Positions 26,333-35,436 are shown, counted from the stretch's first letter. The stretch: DNA of 49,534 bases from CAZVFX01 sp964626565 (GCA_964626565.1 CAZVFX010000048.1:1-49534); one strand, 5' to 3'. Translations and numbers: made by a program. The notes: a model not told the origin generated them from the sequence alone.

Positions 26333-27990
26333 GGAGATGGGCCCAAGTCATCGGGGTATTGACGACAGCAATTTGTCTGGCGATGCCGGCAGCCGCCCTG
26401 GCGCAAGCGGAACCGGACCCGCGGGAGAAGGCCACCTGGCACTTCAAGGCCGCTAAGGCTGCGTTCCTGGCCAAGAAATACGACAAAGCGATCAACGAAT
26501 TGAAGACGGTAATGGAGTTGGACCCCCAGCCGGTGGTCATGTACAACATGGCCCGGGTTCTGGAGGAGAAAGGGGAAAGGGCCGCGGCAGTGGAGTGGTA
26601 CCTCAAGGCGCTGCAATCGGGATTGAGCGGCGAGTTGGGGGCAGGTGCAACGGCCCGGGTGCAGGTGCTCTCCAAGATCGTGGAGACTTCGGCTGCGGAG
26701 AGCAAGAAGATGGCCACCATTTCGGTGGAGATCGAAGAGCCCCAGGCGTGGGTTTACGTAGATGGTGAGGTGGTGGGCCAGGGGAGTCTCAGAGAATTCG
26801 GCGTCAAGCCGGGCAAACATACCTTTGGTGTGGTTCACCCCAGTTATGAAGAGTGGGGCAAGGAACGTGAGGTGCGAGCCGGCGAACGGATCGTGCTGGA
26901 CGTGCAACTCGTGCGCCTGGAGAAGGTGGGCAAACTCACGGTGGAAAGCCCTGTCTCGGGCGCGACGCTGGTGGTAGACGGCCAGCCGGTAGGCGTGCTA
27001 CCGGTGGCAGACCTCCCCCTGAAACCGGGGAAGCACCGCCTGCACGTTTCAGCCGAGGGTTACGTGCCCTACGTCACCGAAGTGGAGTTGAAAGAACAGC
27101 AGACCGCGCTCATTAACGCGGCGCTGAAAGAGACGGACAAGTCCGGGCGGCTACTGGTGGAAACACCGGTAACCGGGGCGCGGGTGTGGGTAGACGGCAA
27201 GGAGATCGGCCTCACTCCGGTCAAGAGAGTAGAGTTGCGGCCCGGCCTCCACAACGTCGTCATTGAGGCTGACGGCTTTCGCAAGTTCAAGGCCGACGTG
27301 AACATCCCCCCCACACAGTTTGTGCTCCTACCCGCCCAATTGCAGAGACTGGAAGAGGGTGACAGCTTCACCGACTATCCGGACGATCGGCCGCGGAAGC
27401 GACGGTCACAGGCAGACTACGATTCTTTCGTTTCCGCGTTCCTGGGATGGGAGTCGATTCCCGCCATGGTGGAACACGACAACCCGGACAACAACCAGCA
27501 TTTCACCCGTGACAACCTTCTCATGGGCGTCGCTTACGTTCCCAACGGCCTGGGAGCCGGCGGCGTCTTCGGTATCAACTTCGACATGCGCTTCTTCGGA
27601 GCCTATCGCGTCCCCGTTTCCATTGACCCCAAGGGCACGTTGGCTCCGCACAACGCGGCCGGCGGCGGCGGTGCATTCTTCCTCAATATTGCGATCAAGC
27701 AGATGGTGGGTATCTACGGTAGTGCGGGAGCACAGTACTACTACAACTTCGCCACTGCGAAGAAGCGTGACCACATGCTGCTCCCCGAGAAGCATCACGA
27801 AATGGCATTTCCCTTCGGCGGCGGAGTGTCAGTGCGGGTCTGGAAGATGATAGTGGTGAACCCCGAGTTCTACTACGTTCTGGGCGCACCTGAGATCATC
27901 GGCCAGGACCTCGAGCCCGCGCTCGCCAAGCGCTCTTCCTACGTATTCAAGCTGGGAGTGGGATTTGCGTACGACGGGTTCGGTGACTAG
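26329..27990 (+). CDS. TPR and triple-PEGA exported protein with beta-barrel-like end
   Basis: A 553-residue protein with a signal peptide (cleavage near ALAQ). Residues about 30-120 form TPR-like helices (KYDKAINELKTVMELDPQP). Three PEGA domains follow, about 126-195, 204-270 and 275-345, with repeating W/V-V-D-G, K-P-G-x-H and Y/F signatures. The end of the protein (about 390-553) is rich in aromatic alternating strands and ends in YDGFGD, like a small outer-membrane barrel. GTG 26329 overlaps the GMC stop; GGAGGAA lies upstream. PEGA domains are found in surface and kinase-linked proteins. It converges with a PEGA kinase, sharing its stop region. Confidence 0.75.
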   Translation: MRRWAQVIGVLTTAICLAMPAAALAQAEPDPREKATWHFKAAKAAFLAKKYDKAINELKTVMELDPQPVVMYNMARVLEEKGERAAAVEWYLKALQSGLSGELGAGATARVQVLSKIVETSAAESKKMATISVEIEEPQAWVYVDGEVVGQGSLREFGVKPGKHTFGVVHPSYEEWGKEREVRAGERIVLDVQLVRLEKVGKLTVESPVSGATLVVDGQPVGVLPVADLPLKPGKHRLHVSAEGYVPYVTEVELKEQQTALINAALKETDKSGRLLVETPVTGARVWVDGKEIGLTPVKRVELRPGLHNVVIEADGFRKFKADVNIPPTQFVLLPAQLQRLEEGDSFTDYPDDRPRKRRSQADYDSFVSAFLGWESIPAMVEHDNPDNNQHFTRDNLLMGVAYVPNGLGAGGVFGINFDMRFFGAYRVPVSIDPKGTLAPHNAAGGGGAFFLNIAIKQMVGIYGSAGAQYYYNFATAKKRDHMLLPEKHHEMAFPFGGGVSVRVWKMIVVNPEFYYVLGAPEIIGQDLEPALAKRSSYVFKLGVGFAYDGFGD

Positions 27991-29948
27991 AAGGAATCCT
28001 CTTCCATCGGCACCTTTATCTTCTTTTTGCCTTTTCCTGAAATCGTGACGGTAACGGTCTTGTAGCCTGCCCGGCTCAAGGTCAGTTTTCTCTTGCCCTT
28101 CCGCTTCACCAGGAGGGTTTTAGGCGTCTTGCCCAACTTTGTCCCCCCTTCGCTCACCAACACCCCCGGAGGCGACGAGTCGACCACAATTTTCACCTCC
28201 CCATCCTCGTCGGGAGGCGGCGGCACTTTCTCGAGGCGAACGGTCCGGGCGCCGTCCCCCGCCCGAACCTTTACGCTTTCGGTGACGTGTCCCTTGAGTT
28301 TCAAGCTCAACCGCACAGTTTCGTCGGGCATCACAGACACATCAACCGGCGCTTTGCCAAGGTTCTCTCTGCCCCGCCACACCGTCGCACCCTTCGGGTG
28401 GCTCTTCACCGTCACCGTCACCGGCTCCGGCGCGGCCACCTCGGGTGGTGCGACAACTTCGGGCGTCGTGGCGACCTCCTGCACAGCCGGCACATCTGGT
28501 TTGACGGACACCTCCGGCTGTCTGGCCACTTCGGCTACGATTGCCACCTCAGGCACACCTGCCTGCTCCGGACGATGCACCACATCCAGAGAGGCTGCTA
28601 CCTCCCGGGCCGCCGCCACGTCCGGCAGGGCGCTCACGTCAGGCTCTGCCCGCACCTGAACATCGGCTGCGGCCGCCGATCCTGCGGCCGGCGGTTCAGG
28701 CCCGTTCGTCGTTTTCTTCTTTCCGAACATGAACAGCCCCCCCGCGGCCAGCAGCAACGCCGCGGTCACAACCGATACCCAGAAGAGAGGCCCCCTGGAG
28801 CCACGCACAACGGATAGACCGGTGCTAAGCTTGGGCGCCGAGCGCGGCGTCGCCGGCGTCTCGGGCGCTGCGGAAGGCTCTTCGTCCACGTATGCGGCGG
28901 TGCCATCGGGGAGTACTGCGTCCATGGTGGAGCGAGTCGATACGGGCGGTACGATGCAAGTATCACCCAGCCGCTGCCAGGCAGCCAACATGTCGGCCGC
29001 GCTGGCGTACCGATCCTTAGGTTCGCAGGCGAGGGCGCGCTCGAGAAAAGCCCATTCGGCGGGCGAAAGCTCCGGCCGCTGAGGCCGCACCCGGGAAACG
29101 GGATCATGGCCGGGTTCAACCTTGACCATGAACACTTTCTCCTTGGGGATCCCTTCGTAAAGCCTCAGCCCGGTCCACATTTCGTAGATGAGTACGCCCA
29201 CGGAATACAGGTCTGAAGCAGGGCCGATGTTCACGCCCATGACCTGCTCCGGAGGCATATAGTCGGGGGTGCCGGTGATGATGCTGGTCCGAGAACCGTC
29301 GGCAACAAACTTGGCCAGGCCGAAGTCGACCACTCTCACGAAGTTCGGATCCCCGACGGTAGGCTGCAGCAGGATGTTCTCCGGCTTGATGTCCCTGTGC
29401 ACGATGCGCTCGGCGTGGGCAGCCCCGAGAGCGTTGAGCAGTTGCATGACGATGTGCTCCACGATCTTCCGGGGAATGAGGCCCTTGTCCACCCGGTGCT
29501 GGTGAATCAGATTGCGGAGCGGTTGCCCTTCTACCAACTCCATGACCATGTAGGGGCGCCAATCAAAGGTGCCGTAGCGAACCAGTCGAACGATGTTGGG
29601 GTGGTTCAGCCTCGCCAGCGCCTCAGCCTCGGCCCTGAATTTCTGCAGAAACGGTTGTGCGTTGGGGTGCCCTTCCATCGATTCGTGAATCAGCTTCAGC
29701 GCACAAGGAAGGTTAATGGGCTGCTGCAAGGCAAGATAGACCGAGCCGAACCCACCGCGGCCGAGCCGTGACACGATGAGATACTCGTCGACGTTGCGCC
29801 CGATCACGGGGTCGAGCGTGCCGTCCCCCAGCTTTTCGAAATAGCTTACGGGGATGTGGTGGTAGCCCAACTTCATGCACGCTTTTTGCGAACAGGCGCC
29901 GCCTACTGGACCAGTAGACTCACAGGCCGGGCATATGCCCCTCTCCAT
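27987..29948 (-). CDS. Membrane Ser/Thr protein kinase with zinc-ribbon-like N-terminus and PEGA domains
   Basis: A 653-residue Hanks-type kinase. Residues 1-25 hold CPAC...C....C, a zinc-ribbon-like start. The kinase domain has the glycine loop GRGGFG (63-68), Lys85 (CALK), HRD with Asp186, DFG at 208-210 and PPE at 232-234. A transmembrane segment (FWVSVVTAALLLAAGGLFMFG) lies near 400, followed by a long linker of repeated P-D-V and P-E-V motifs (about 430-530) and two PEGA domains ending in KKIKVPMEEDSF. GGAGGAAAA immediately before ATG 29948 decides the start. A PknB-like sensor is likely, with PEGA domains outside the membrane; its substrate is unknown. Confidence 0.85.
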   Translation of the reverse strand: MERGICPACESTGPVGGACSQKACMKLGYHHIPVSYFEKLGDGTLDPVIGRNVDEYLIVSRLGRGGFGSVYLALQQPINLPCALKLIHESMEGHPNAQPFLQKFRAEAEALARLNHPNIVRLVRYGTFDWRPYMVMELVEGQPLRNLIHQHRVDKGLIPRKIVEHIVMQLLNALGAAHAERIVHRDIKPENILLQPTVGDPNFVRVVDFGLAKFVADGSRTSIITGTPDYMPPEQVMGVNIGPASDLYSVGVLIYEMWTGLRLYEGIPKEKVFMVKVEPGHDPVSRVRPQRPELSPAEWAFLERALACEPKDRYASAADMLAAWQRLGDTCIVPPVSTRSTMDAVLPDGTAAYVDEEPSAAPETPATPRSAPKLSTGLSVVRGSRGPLFWVSVVTAALLLAAGGLFMFGKKKTTNGPEPPAAGSAAAADVQVRAEPDVSALPDVAAAREVAASLDVVHRPEQAGVPEVAIVAEVARQPEVSVKPDVPAVQEVATTPEVVAPPEVAAPEPVTVTVKSHPKGATVWRGRENLGKAPVDVSVMPDETVRLSLKLKGHVTESVKVRAGDGARTVRLEKVPPPPDEDGEVKIVVDSSPPGVLVSEGGTKLGKTPKTLLVKRKGKRKLTLSRAGYKTVTVTISGKGKKKIKVPMEEDSF

Positions 29949-29987
29949 TTTTCCTCCGAAATCGCCAACGCTATTGCAGCCGGGCAT

Positions 29988-30015
29988 ATGTTAGCACACG
30001 TCGATTCCGATGCAA
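29988..30015 (-). promoter_or_regulatory. Candidate promoter of the PEGA kinase
   Basis: On the minus strand TTGCAT (30010-30015), 16-base spacer, TAACAT (29988-29993), ending about 40 bases before the kinase ATG at 29948. It fits in the short gap after gnd. Confidence 0.4.
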
Positions 30016-30068
30016 TGAGAACACCCAAATCGTTTAGAGTTTTCGAGACCGGGGGGGGAGACGGACGC

Positions 30069-31502
30069 TCACTCACCTTCGGGTTCAGCCAACCAATCGG
30101 TGTGAAAGAACTCCCCTCGAGGCTTGTCCACACGTTCGTAGGTATGGGCACCGAAGTAGTCCCGCTGCGCCTGCAACAGGTTGGCCGGGAGCCGGGCGCT
30201 GCGGTACCCGTCGTAGTAGGCCAGGGCGCTGGAGAACGCGGGAACCGGAACTCCCATGGAAACTGCCCGGGCCACCACCCGCCGCCAGCCGTACTGATTC
30301 TCCTCCACCGCACCCACGAAATACGGCGCCAGCAGAAGGTTGGCCAGATCGGGAGTTGCGTCGAACGCCTCTTTGATGACATCCAGAAAACGGGCTCGAA
30401 TGATGCAACCGGCACGCCACATCAAAGCAATCTCCCCGAATTTCAGGTCCCAGCCGTACTGCTCAGACGCGGCCCGCATGAGCTGGAATCCCTGGGCATA
30501 CGAGCAGATCTTGGACGCGTACAGGGCCTGACGGATGTTAGCCACAAAACCGGAGCGGTCGTCAGCGACCCGCGTGCCTGAATCACCCAACTTCTCCGCA
30601 GCCGCGACCCTCTCTTCTTTCAAAGCGCTCAAGGTCCGGGCAAACACCGCTTCCGCAATTGTCTGGGCCGGCACGCCAAGGTCCAGGGCTGCCTGGCTGG
30701 TCCACCTGCCGGTCCCCTTTTGACCTGCGGTATCAAGAATCACGTCCAGTAGAGGCTTCCCCGTCTCCGGGTCCTCGACCCCCATGATGTCCCTGGTTAT
30801 CTCGATGAGGTAGCTGTTCAGTTCCGCGTCATTCCAGCGGCCGAAGATCTCGCCCATCTCCTTGGGAGACAGACCCAACACTCGATCCATGAGTGCGTAG
30901 GCCTCGCAGATCATCTGCATATCGCCGTATTCGATGCCGTTGTGAACCATCTTGACGAAATGGCCGGCCCCACCGTTCCCCACCCATTCGCAACAGGGAG
31001 AGCCATCGGGAGCCACAGCCGCAATGGACTGGAAAATCGGTTTTACCAGGGGCCACGCCTCGGCCGCCCCGCCCGGCATGATCGAAGGGCCGTTGAGCGC
31101 TCCTTCCTCCCCTCCGGACACGCCGGTTCCGATGTAGAGCAGCCCTTTCTCCTTCAGATAGGAACTGCGACGCTCGCTATCCGAGAAATGGCTATTGCCG
31201 CCGTCGATTACCACGTCCCCGTCATCAAGGAAGGGAAGCAGTTGCTCGATGAGGTCGTCAACCGGCCGGCCCGCTTTGACCATCATCATGACTTTGCGAG
31301 GCTTTTTCAAAGTCCCCACCAACTGCTCCACACTCCGGCAGCCGGTGACACTCTTGCCGTCCGCCCGCCCCGCCGCGAACTCGTCCACCTTGCTCACGGT
31401 GCGATTGTACACCGCTACCGAGTACCCGCGGCCGGCCATGTTGAGCACCAGGTTCTCTCCCATTACCGCCAGGCCGATTAGACCTATGTCGCATTCGCCC
31501 AT
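30069..31502 (-). CDS. gnd: 6-phosphogluconate dehydrogenase, decarboxylating
   Basis: A 477-residue enzyme of the pentose phosphate pathway that converts 6-phosphogluconate and NADP to ribulose 5-phosphate, CO2 and NADPH. Motifs: GLAVMGENLVLNMAGRGYSV with an NADP-binding Arg following (YNRTVSK), signature IGTGVSGGEEGALNGPSIMP, and KMVHNGIEYGDMQMICEAY with the catalytic Lys. Length fits the long, decarboxylating type. The start at ATG 31502 follows AAGGGAGA; an in-frame TTG 30 bases upstream was rejected. Stop TGA. Not next to other pentose phosphate genes. Confidence 0.95.
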   Translation of the reverse strand: MGECDIGLIGLAVMGENLVLNMAGRGYSVAVYNRTVSKVDEFAAGRADGKSVTGCRSVEQLVGTLKKPRKVMMMVKAGRPVDDLIEQLLPFLDDGDVVIDGGNSHFSDSERRSSYLKEKGLLYIGTGVSGGEEGALNGPSIMPGGAAEAWPLVKPIFQSIAAVAPDGSPCCEWVGNGGAGHFVKMVHNGIEYGDMQMICEAYALMDRVLGLSPKEMGEIFGRWNDAELNSYLIEITRDIMGVEDPETGKPLLDVILDTAGQKGTGRWTSQAALDLGVPAQTIAEAVFARTLSALKEERVAAAEKLGDSGTRVADDRSGFVANIRQALYASKICSYAQGFQLMRAASEQYGWDLKFGEIALMWRAGCIIRARFLDVIKEAFDATPDLANLLLAPYFVGAVEENQYGWRRVVARAVSMGVPVPAFSSALAYYDGYRSARLPANLLQAQRDYFGAHTYERVDKPRGEFFHTDWLAEPEGE

Positions 31503-31527
31503 CCCGTCTCCCTTTGTGTCTGCGCAC

Positions 31528-31557
31528 AGCATACCCCATTGTCATCGGTATCTTCAA
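31528..31557 (-). promoter_or_regulatory. Candidate promoter of gnd
   Basis: Minus strand: TTGAAG (31552-31557), 18-base spacer, TATGCT (31528-31533), about 20 bases before the likely transcription start and 26 before the gnd ATG. Confidence 0.35.
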
Positions 31558-31583
31558 GCATGGTCAGTTGCCGAGATGCGGGC

Positions 31584-32759
31584 CTACTTCGCCTTGCGGA
31601 TGAGGCGGCGGGCGAGACCGCGGCGGGGTGAGATGGCGCCTTCGGGGCAGACTTCCTGGCAGCAATAGCAGTGGATGCAGGTTGGGGGAATGATGCGGGC
31701 GGTCTTGCGCTCGCCGGAAGGGAGCATTTCGATAGCGTCGGCCGGGCACTGCTGGTGACAGATTCCACAGCCGGTGCAGGTCTTTTTGTCCACCACCGGG
31801 CGTACCTCTACAAGACGGCGGGTGAGTCTTTGGGCCCAACGGGGAGAGTAGAAATCGCCCACGTGTCCCATGAGGGGGTGGCTCACTCCGGTAATCTTGT
31901 GTGCTGCCGGGTCCGCACCTACATGTTCGATTAGCGCGGGGTCGTGGATTCCGACATCGAGGATGCGGGCCGCCTCGTGGGTATGAAAACGGTCGAGGGG
32001 GAGGCTGAGAACCTCGCACATGGTGCGGTCGAGGGCTACAGCATCTACGGACGCCATGAGGAGTCCGAGATGCCTCGGGTCACCGGAGCCGGGGCCGTTT
32101 CCTTCCATCATGGTAATGCCGTCGAGGATGTTCAGGGCGGGACGAAGTCGATAGTGGAGGTCGAGGAGCATGGTTGCAAAGATCTCGGCGTCCCTGCCCG
32201 CTTCGAAATGCCACGCCCCTTTGCGCACCCCGACCACGCACCCGAACATGTTCTTCACCGCGAGGGTAAGAAACATCTGTTGGTGGGTCTTCACTTTGGC
32301 GAGGTTGATGATCTTGTCTACTTCCAGGGCGGTTCGCTCGAGTTCGAAGCGCTTGTAACGGATGCCGTCGGGGTTTTCCACCACGGCTGCCCGGTTGAAG
32401 TCCAGCAGTTCGAGCCCCGTTTCCCGGGCCGGTGCTGACAGACCGATCTTGCGCGCGACTCCGAGGCCTGAGCCGAATCCCGGACTGTCTCCCACCAGCA
32501 CCTTGGCCGCACCGGCGTTCAGCGCGGCCTCGCCCACGGCCAGAATTACTTCCGGATGAGTAGTCACTGCCTTTGCAACCGCTTTGGAAAGGAGAAAGTT
32601 TGGCTTGATCAGCACCACGTCTCCCCGTGAGACGAAGTTCTCCATTCCACCCAGCGGTTGCAGCAGGTCGGCCAGACTCCGTCGCACCACCGCGGGTTGG
32701 TAGGAGTCAGCCAGGGCGGTGGATACTCGAGTGCGGAATTTGTTTTCCATGGCGACCAC
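31584..32759 (-). CDS. DUF362 protein with two 4Fe-4S ferredoxin clusters
   Basis: A 391-residue protein. The N-terminal 300 residues match DUF362 (PF04015), with IKPNFLLSKA, INLAKVKTHQQMFLTLAVKN and ILDGITMMEGNGPGSGDPR. The C-terminus holds two 4Fe-4S motifs, CTGCGICHQQCP and CIHCYCCQEVCP. It is probably an iron-sulfur electron-transfer or maturation protein; the substrate is unknown. I chose GTG 32759, which AAGGAG precedes by 4 bases; ATG 32750 is the alternative. It follows the small membrane protein after 1 base, so is likely in one operon with it and the GT-C-like gene. Confidence 0.82.
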   Translation of the reverse strand: MVAMENKFRTRVSTALADSYQPAVVRRSLADLLQPLGGMENFVSRGDVVLIKPNFLLSKAVAKAVTTHPEVILAVGEAALNAGAAKVLVGDSPGFGSGLGVARKIGLSAPARETGLELLDFNRAAVVENPDGIRYKRFELERTALEVDKIINLAKVKTHQQMFLTLAVKNMFGCVVGVRKGAWHFEAGRDAEIFATMLLDLHYRLRPALNILDGITMMEGNGPGSGDPRHLGLLMASVDAVALDRTMCEVLSLPLDRFHTHEAARILDVGIHDPALIEHVGADPAAHKITGVSHPLMGHVGDFYSPRWAQRLTRRLVEVRPVVDKKTCTGCGICHQQCPADAIEMLPSGERKTARIIPPTCIHCYCCQEVCPEGAISPRRGLARRLIRKAK

Positions 32760-32760
32760 G

Positions 32761-32868
32761 TTACTCCTTTCCTCCTTTCCCGGCTGCCAGGCATGCCGCA
32801 CAGATCAGCAGCAGGCAAGCGACATGCGCGGCGTAGGAGAACAACAAGGCTGCGTAGCTTGACGTCAT
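32761..32868 (-). CDS. 35-residue single-span membrane protein
   Basis: A very short reading frame: ATG 32868 to TAA at 32761-32763. The protein starts MTSSYAALLFSYAAHVACLL and ends with a Gly/Lys/Glu tail, so it is one hydrophobic helix with two or three Cys. It has an AGGAG ribosome-binding site 7 bases before the ATG, its ATG overlaps the TGA of the GT-C-like gene (ATGA), and its own end holds the GGAGGAAAGGAG that serves the DUF362 gene, whose GTG comes one base after its stop. These three facts together argue that it is a real, translated gene. No family recognised. Confidence 0.6.
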   Translation of the reverse strand: MTSSYAALLFSYAAHVACLLLICAACLAAGKGGKE

Positions 32869-34718
32869 GGAACAACTCCTTCGATTATGCGGGGAAGCCT
32901 GTCATCGCCGGGATCATACTCTGCGACGAAGGGCAGAACCATTCCGGGAAAAGGATATACTCCGGGATAAGTCCACGCAATCCTCACCCGCCCCACCTTG
33001 CCGGCTTGCCCGGGTGCGACGGTTGCCGCGGCCGCTGGCAGAGCCTCCAGAACGCTGACTCCGGTCACCGAAACCACTCTTGCAGAGGTTCCCTGCTCCG
33101 GGTTGGGTACGAAAGGCTCCAGCACCAGCGCACCATCGGAAGGGACCACGAGCCGGGTGCGGACGTGGAATTCCTTCCAGTTGCGGGGCCCGGCCAACCC
33201 CATTTGCTGGGGGTATCCCCACTCGGAGTGGGTACGGTCGAGGTGCGAAGCCGCGGGCCGGAATTGTCCGTCACCGTAGGCGACCTCAAACTCGCTCCAA
33301 TTCAACGCTTCGGGCCAGGGTGCGAGGTACAGCCAGCGGTTCTCTGCGTAGGGTAAAGCCTGCCACCCCGGCAACATTTCGGGGGGCGGTTGCGTGGCGC
33401 TTCTCACCACCAGCACTGTCGTGCCCGCGACCTCTTCTTGCTCCGGGTCGAGAAGGTAGACCTGCAGTGCGGAAAGCAGGTGAAACACGTTGGGAGAGCG
33501 CACATGGGCTACTGCCTCACCGTAGGTGTCTACGCCAAATTCGGGCAACCTGGCCGCGACGGCTTCCGCTTCGCCGAACGAATAGAACTTGGGCGGCGCT
33601 TCCGGCCCGGGCAAACTCAGCAGGGCAGCCCCAAGGACCAGGCCGGTAAGCAGGAGGCCGGGGGCTGAGGGCACCCTGCGGAGTCGAGGGAGCCGGGCGA
33701 CTATCTGTTCCCGCCAAACCGCATCGACCAGGGCAGCAGGGAGCAACGTTACGGCGGGCAACATGAACAGCAAGTAGTAGGACGTGGAATGCCGGCCCGT
33801 AACTGCGGCGAGCACGACCAGAAGCAGAAGTGGGCCGACGGAAAGTGCGGCCACAGTCTTGGCGCCGGCACCGCCGGCGGGTCCGCGGCCGGTGCGGGTG
33901 GCAAACAAGAACAAGGCGGCGCACACTGTGCTCCACAGCAGGTAGGGCCAGAACGGGGTCGCCGCGGGAGGCGGGGGTCCCGGGGCCGGGCCGTGTGCGT
34001 GGCCGGCCCCCAGCGTTGCGACTGCGTAGACCAGCGCATCCCAGGAGAGGGACGCCAGGGATGCGGCGAAGACAGTCAACGCTGCGAGGAGGGTTGCGAC
34101 TTTGCGCTGCGCAGGCGGGAAAACGAGGCATGCCCCGGCGGCAAGCGGCAGCAAGGCCAGAGTCACCGGATGCAGTTGGATGAGCAGCGCAAGACAGAAT
34201 GCGACCGCGACATAGTAGAGCGGCCGGCGTGTTTCGACTGCCAGCATCGTGGAGAAGAAAAGGCCGGCGGCGGGCAGAGGCACGAGGGTCGGGTTCCATT
34301 GTGCGTTGACGGCCGCCTGCCACTGGCCCAGGAACCAGAGGTTCAGCCCCGCGGCCGCCAGTCCGGCTGATGAGCCGAACATACGTGCGGCCATGGCCGC
34401 GGCCATAGCCACCGACAGCGCGATGGCCATCATTGACACGAGGCGGATGCCGGCCAACCCGAGGCCCAGGCCGTCCAAGACGCTCAAGTGTGCGATCCAC
34501 AGACCCCCGTGATAAAGCTCGGGGACAGATGTGGAAGGACCTTTCAGCAGGCACATGTCCGCGTTACGACAGTTCCGCGCGAGCCCTATATCCCTGGAGG
34601 TGTCGGGTGCGACCTCAAACTCAACCGGAGCCGCGACCCACAGCAGGGCAAACGCGACTGAGAACACAGCCAGAAACCTGGCCGGATTTATGAGGCGGGC
34701 GAAACGCACGCTACCCAT
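32865..34718 (-). CDS. Polytopic GT-C-like membrane glycosyltransferase
   Basis: A 617-residue protein. Residues about 10-360 hold ten or so hydrophobic helices; the first periplasmic loop has APDTSRDIGLAR with the Asp residues that are catalytic in GT-C enzymes (dolichyl/lipid-linked donor transferases of the GT39/PMT or ArnT kind). The C-terminal 250 residues are soluble and end in beta-rich segments. I infer transfer of a sugar from a lipid carrier in the periplasm, but neither donor nor acceptor is evident. It heads the operon with the 35-residue protein and the DUF362 gene. ATG 34718 lacks a clear ribosome-binding site. Confidence 0.65.
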   Translation of the reverse strand: MGSVRFARLINPARFLAVFSVAFALLWVAAPVEFEVAPDTSRDIGLARNCRNADMCLLKGPSTSVPELYHGGLWIAHLSVLDGLGLGLAGIRLVSMMAIALSVAMAAAMAARMFGSSAGLAAAGLNLWFLGQWQAAVNAQWNPTLVPLPAAGLFFSTMLAVETRRPLYYVAVAFCLALLIQLHPVTLALLPLAAGACLVFPPAQRKVATLLAALTVFAASLASLSWDALVYAVATLGAGHAHGPAPGPPPPAATPFWPYLLWSTVCAALFLFATRTGRGPAGGAGAKTVAALSVGPLLLLVVLAAVTGRHSTSYYLLFMLPAVTLLPAALVDAVWREQIVARLPRLRRVPSAPGLLLTGLVLGAALLSLPGPEAPPKFYSFGEAEAVAARLPEFGVDTYGEAVAHVRSPNVFHLLSALQVYLLDPEQEEVAGTTVLVVRSATQPPPEMLPGWQALPYAENRWLYLAPWPEALNWSEFEVAYGDGQFRPAASHLDRTHSEWGYPQQMGLAGPRNWKEFHVRTRLVVPSDGALVLEPFVPNPEQGTSARVVSVTGVSVLEALPAAAATVAPGQAGKVGRVRIAWTYPGVYPFPGMVLPFVAEYDPGDDRLPRIIEGVVP

Positions 34719-34822
34719 TCTGTCACCGGAACTACCTTGAGCGCAACGAGAATCACCCCGGGGTCCGTGCCGTATCCCTTCCTACCGCCTACAGCCTACA
34801 CCCTGCCGCCTCACAAAAGAGA

Positions 34823-34850
34823 TTGACAGGTTGAGTGCGTTGTGCATAAT
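34823..34850 (+). promoter_or_regulatory. Strong sigma70-like promoter of the rpmH operon
   Basis: TTGACA (34823-34828) is a perfect -35, followed by a 16-base spacer and CATAAT (34845-34850). Transcription would begin near 34857, about 46 bases before the rpmH ATG. This fits the expected high expression of rpmH. The remaining part of the 184-base gap upstream shows no DnaA-box cluster. Confidence 0.7.
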
Positions 34851-34902
34851 ACCTTTCGCTTTGTTGAACTATTGCGCTGTTCGTAAGGCGTTGGAGGAAG
34901 CG

Positions 34903-35055
34903 ATGGTAAAGAGGACCTATCAACCGCACAATCTCCGGCGGAAAAGAACCCACGGCTTCCGGGCCAGAATGGCCACCAAGAGTGGACGTGAGATAATTCG
35001 CCGCCGGCGCGCCAGAGGTAGAAAGAAGCTGGCAGTCGAGATTCCGCATAAGTAG
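34903..35055 (+). CDS. rpmH: 50S ribosomal protein L34
   Basis: A 50-residue, strongly basic protein with the L34 signature: MVKRTYQPHNLRRKRTHGF then RARMATKSGR and a run of Arg/Lys. It belongs to the large ribosomal subunit. GGAGGAAG precedes the ATG, which lies well inside a longer reading frame that I rejected. Its TAG abuts the rnpA ATG directly. Confidence 0.97.
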   Translation: MVKRTYQPHNLRRKRTHGFRARMATKSGREIIRRRRARGRKKLAVEIPHK

Positions 35056-35436
35056 ATGGTGCTAAAGGTTCGCTTTGGATTTCCAAGGGAGCACAGGATC
35101 ATTGCCTCAAGCGGGTTCGCTTCGGTCCGAAGGACCGGGCGTCGTTTCGTCACTCGCAGTTTCATCTTGTATGTTGCTCCTGCCAGCCAGAAGTCGTCAC
35201 GGCTGGGTATCATCGCTTCCAGAAAAGTCGGGAACGCAGTAGCGCGCAATCGGGCCAAAAGGGTCCTCAGGGAAGTATTCCGTCTGAACCGAGAACGACT
35301 CGGGCTCCCTGTGGATGTGGTAGCGATCGTGCGAAGAGGTTCCCGCCGGCCGGAATATTGGAGATATGAAAGAGATTTCCTGCAAGGCATCTCTCTATAT
35401 AAAGCTCGTTCTGGGACTTCCGGGAGCAGCGGCTAG
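35056..35436 (+). CDS. rnpA: Ribonuclease P protein component
   Basis: A 126-residue basic protein that assists the RNA component in maturing tRNA 5' ends. The RNR motif is clear: ARNRAKRVLREVFR, following the central GIIASRKVGNAV. The start codon is immediately after the rpmH stop, and the last 71 bases overlap yidD, so the three genes are tightly coupled. The C-terminal 20 residues are Ser/Gly rich and poorly conserved, which probably reflects the overlap. Confidence 0.95.
   Translation: MVLKVRFGFPREHRIIASSGFASVRRTGRRFVTRSFILYVAPASQKSSRLGIIASRKVGNAVARNRAKRVLREVFRLNRERLGLPVDVVAIVRRGSRRPEYWRYERDFLQGISLYKARSGTSGSSG

Noticed and set aside
34719..34902. Replication origin upstream of rpmH
   Set aside because: No cluster of TTATCCACA-like boxes and no dnaA or dnaN nearby; only a strong promoter is seen.
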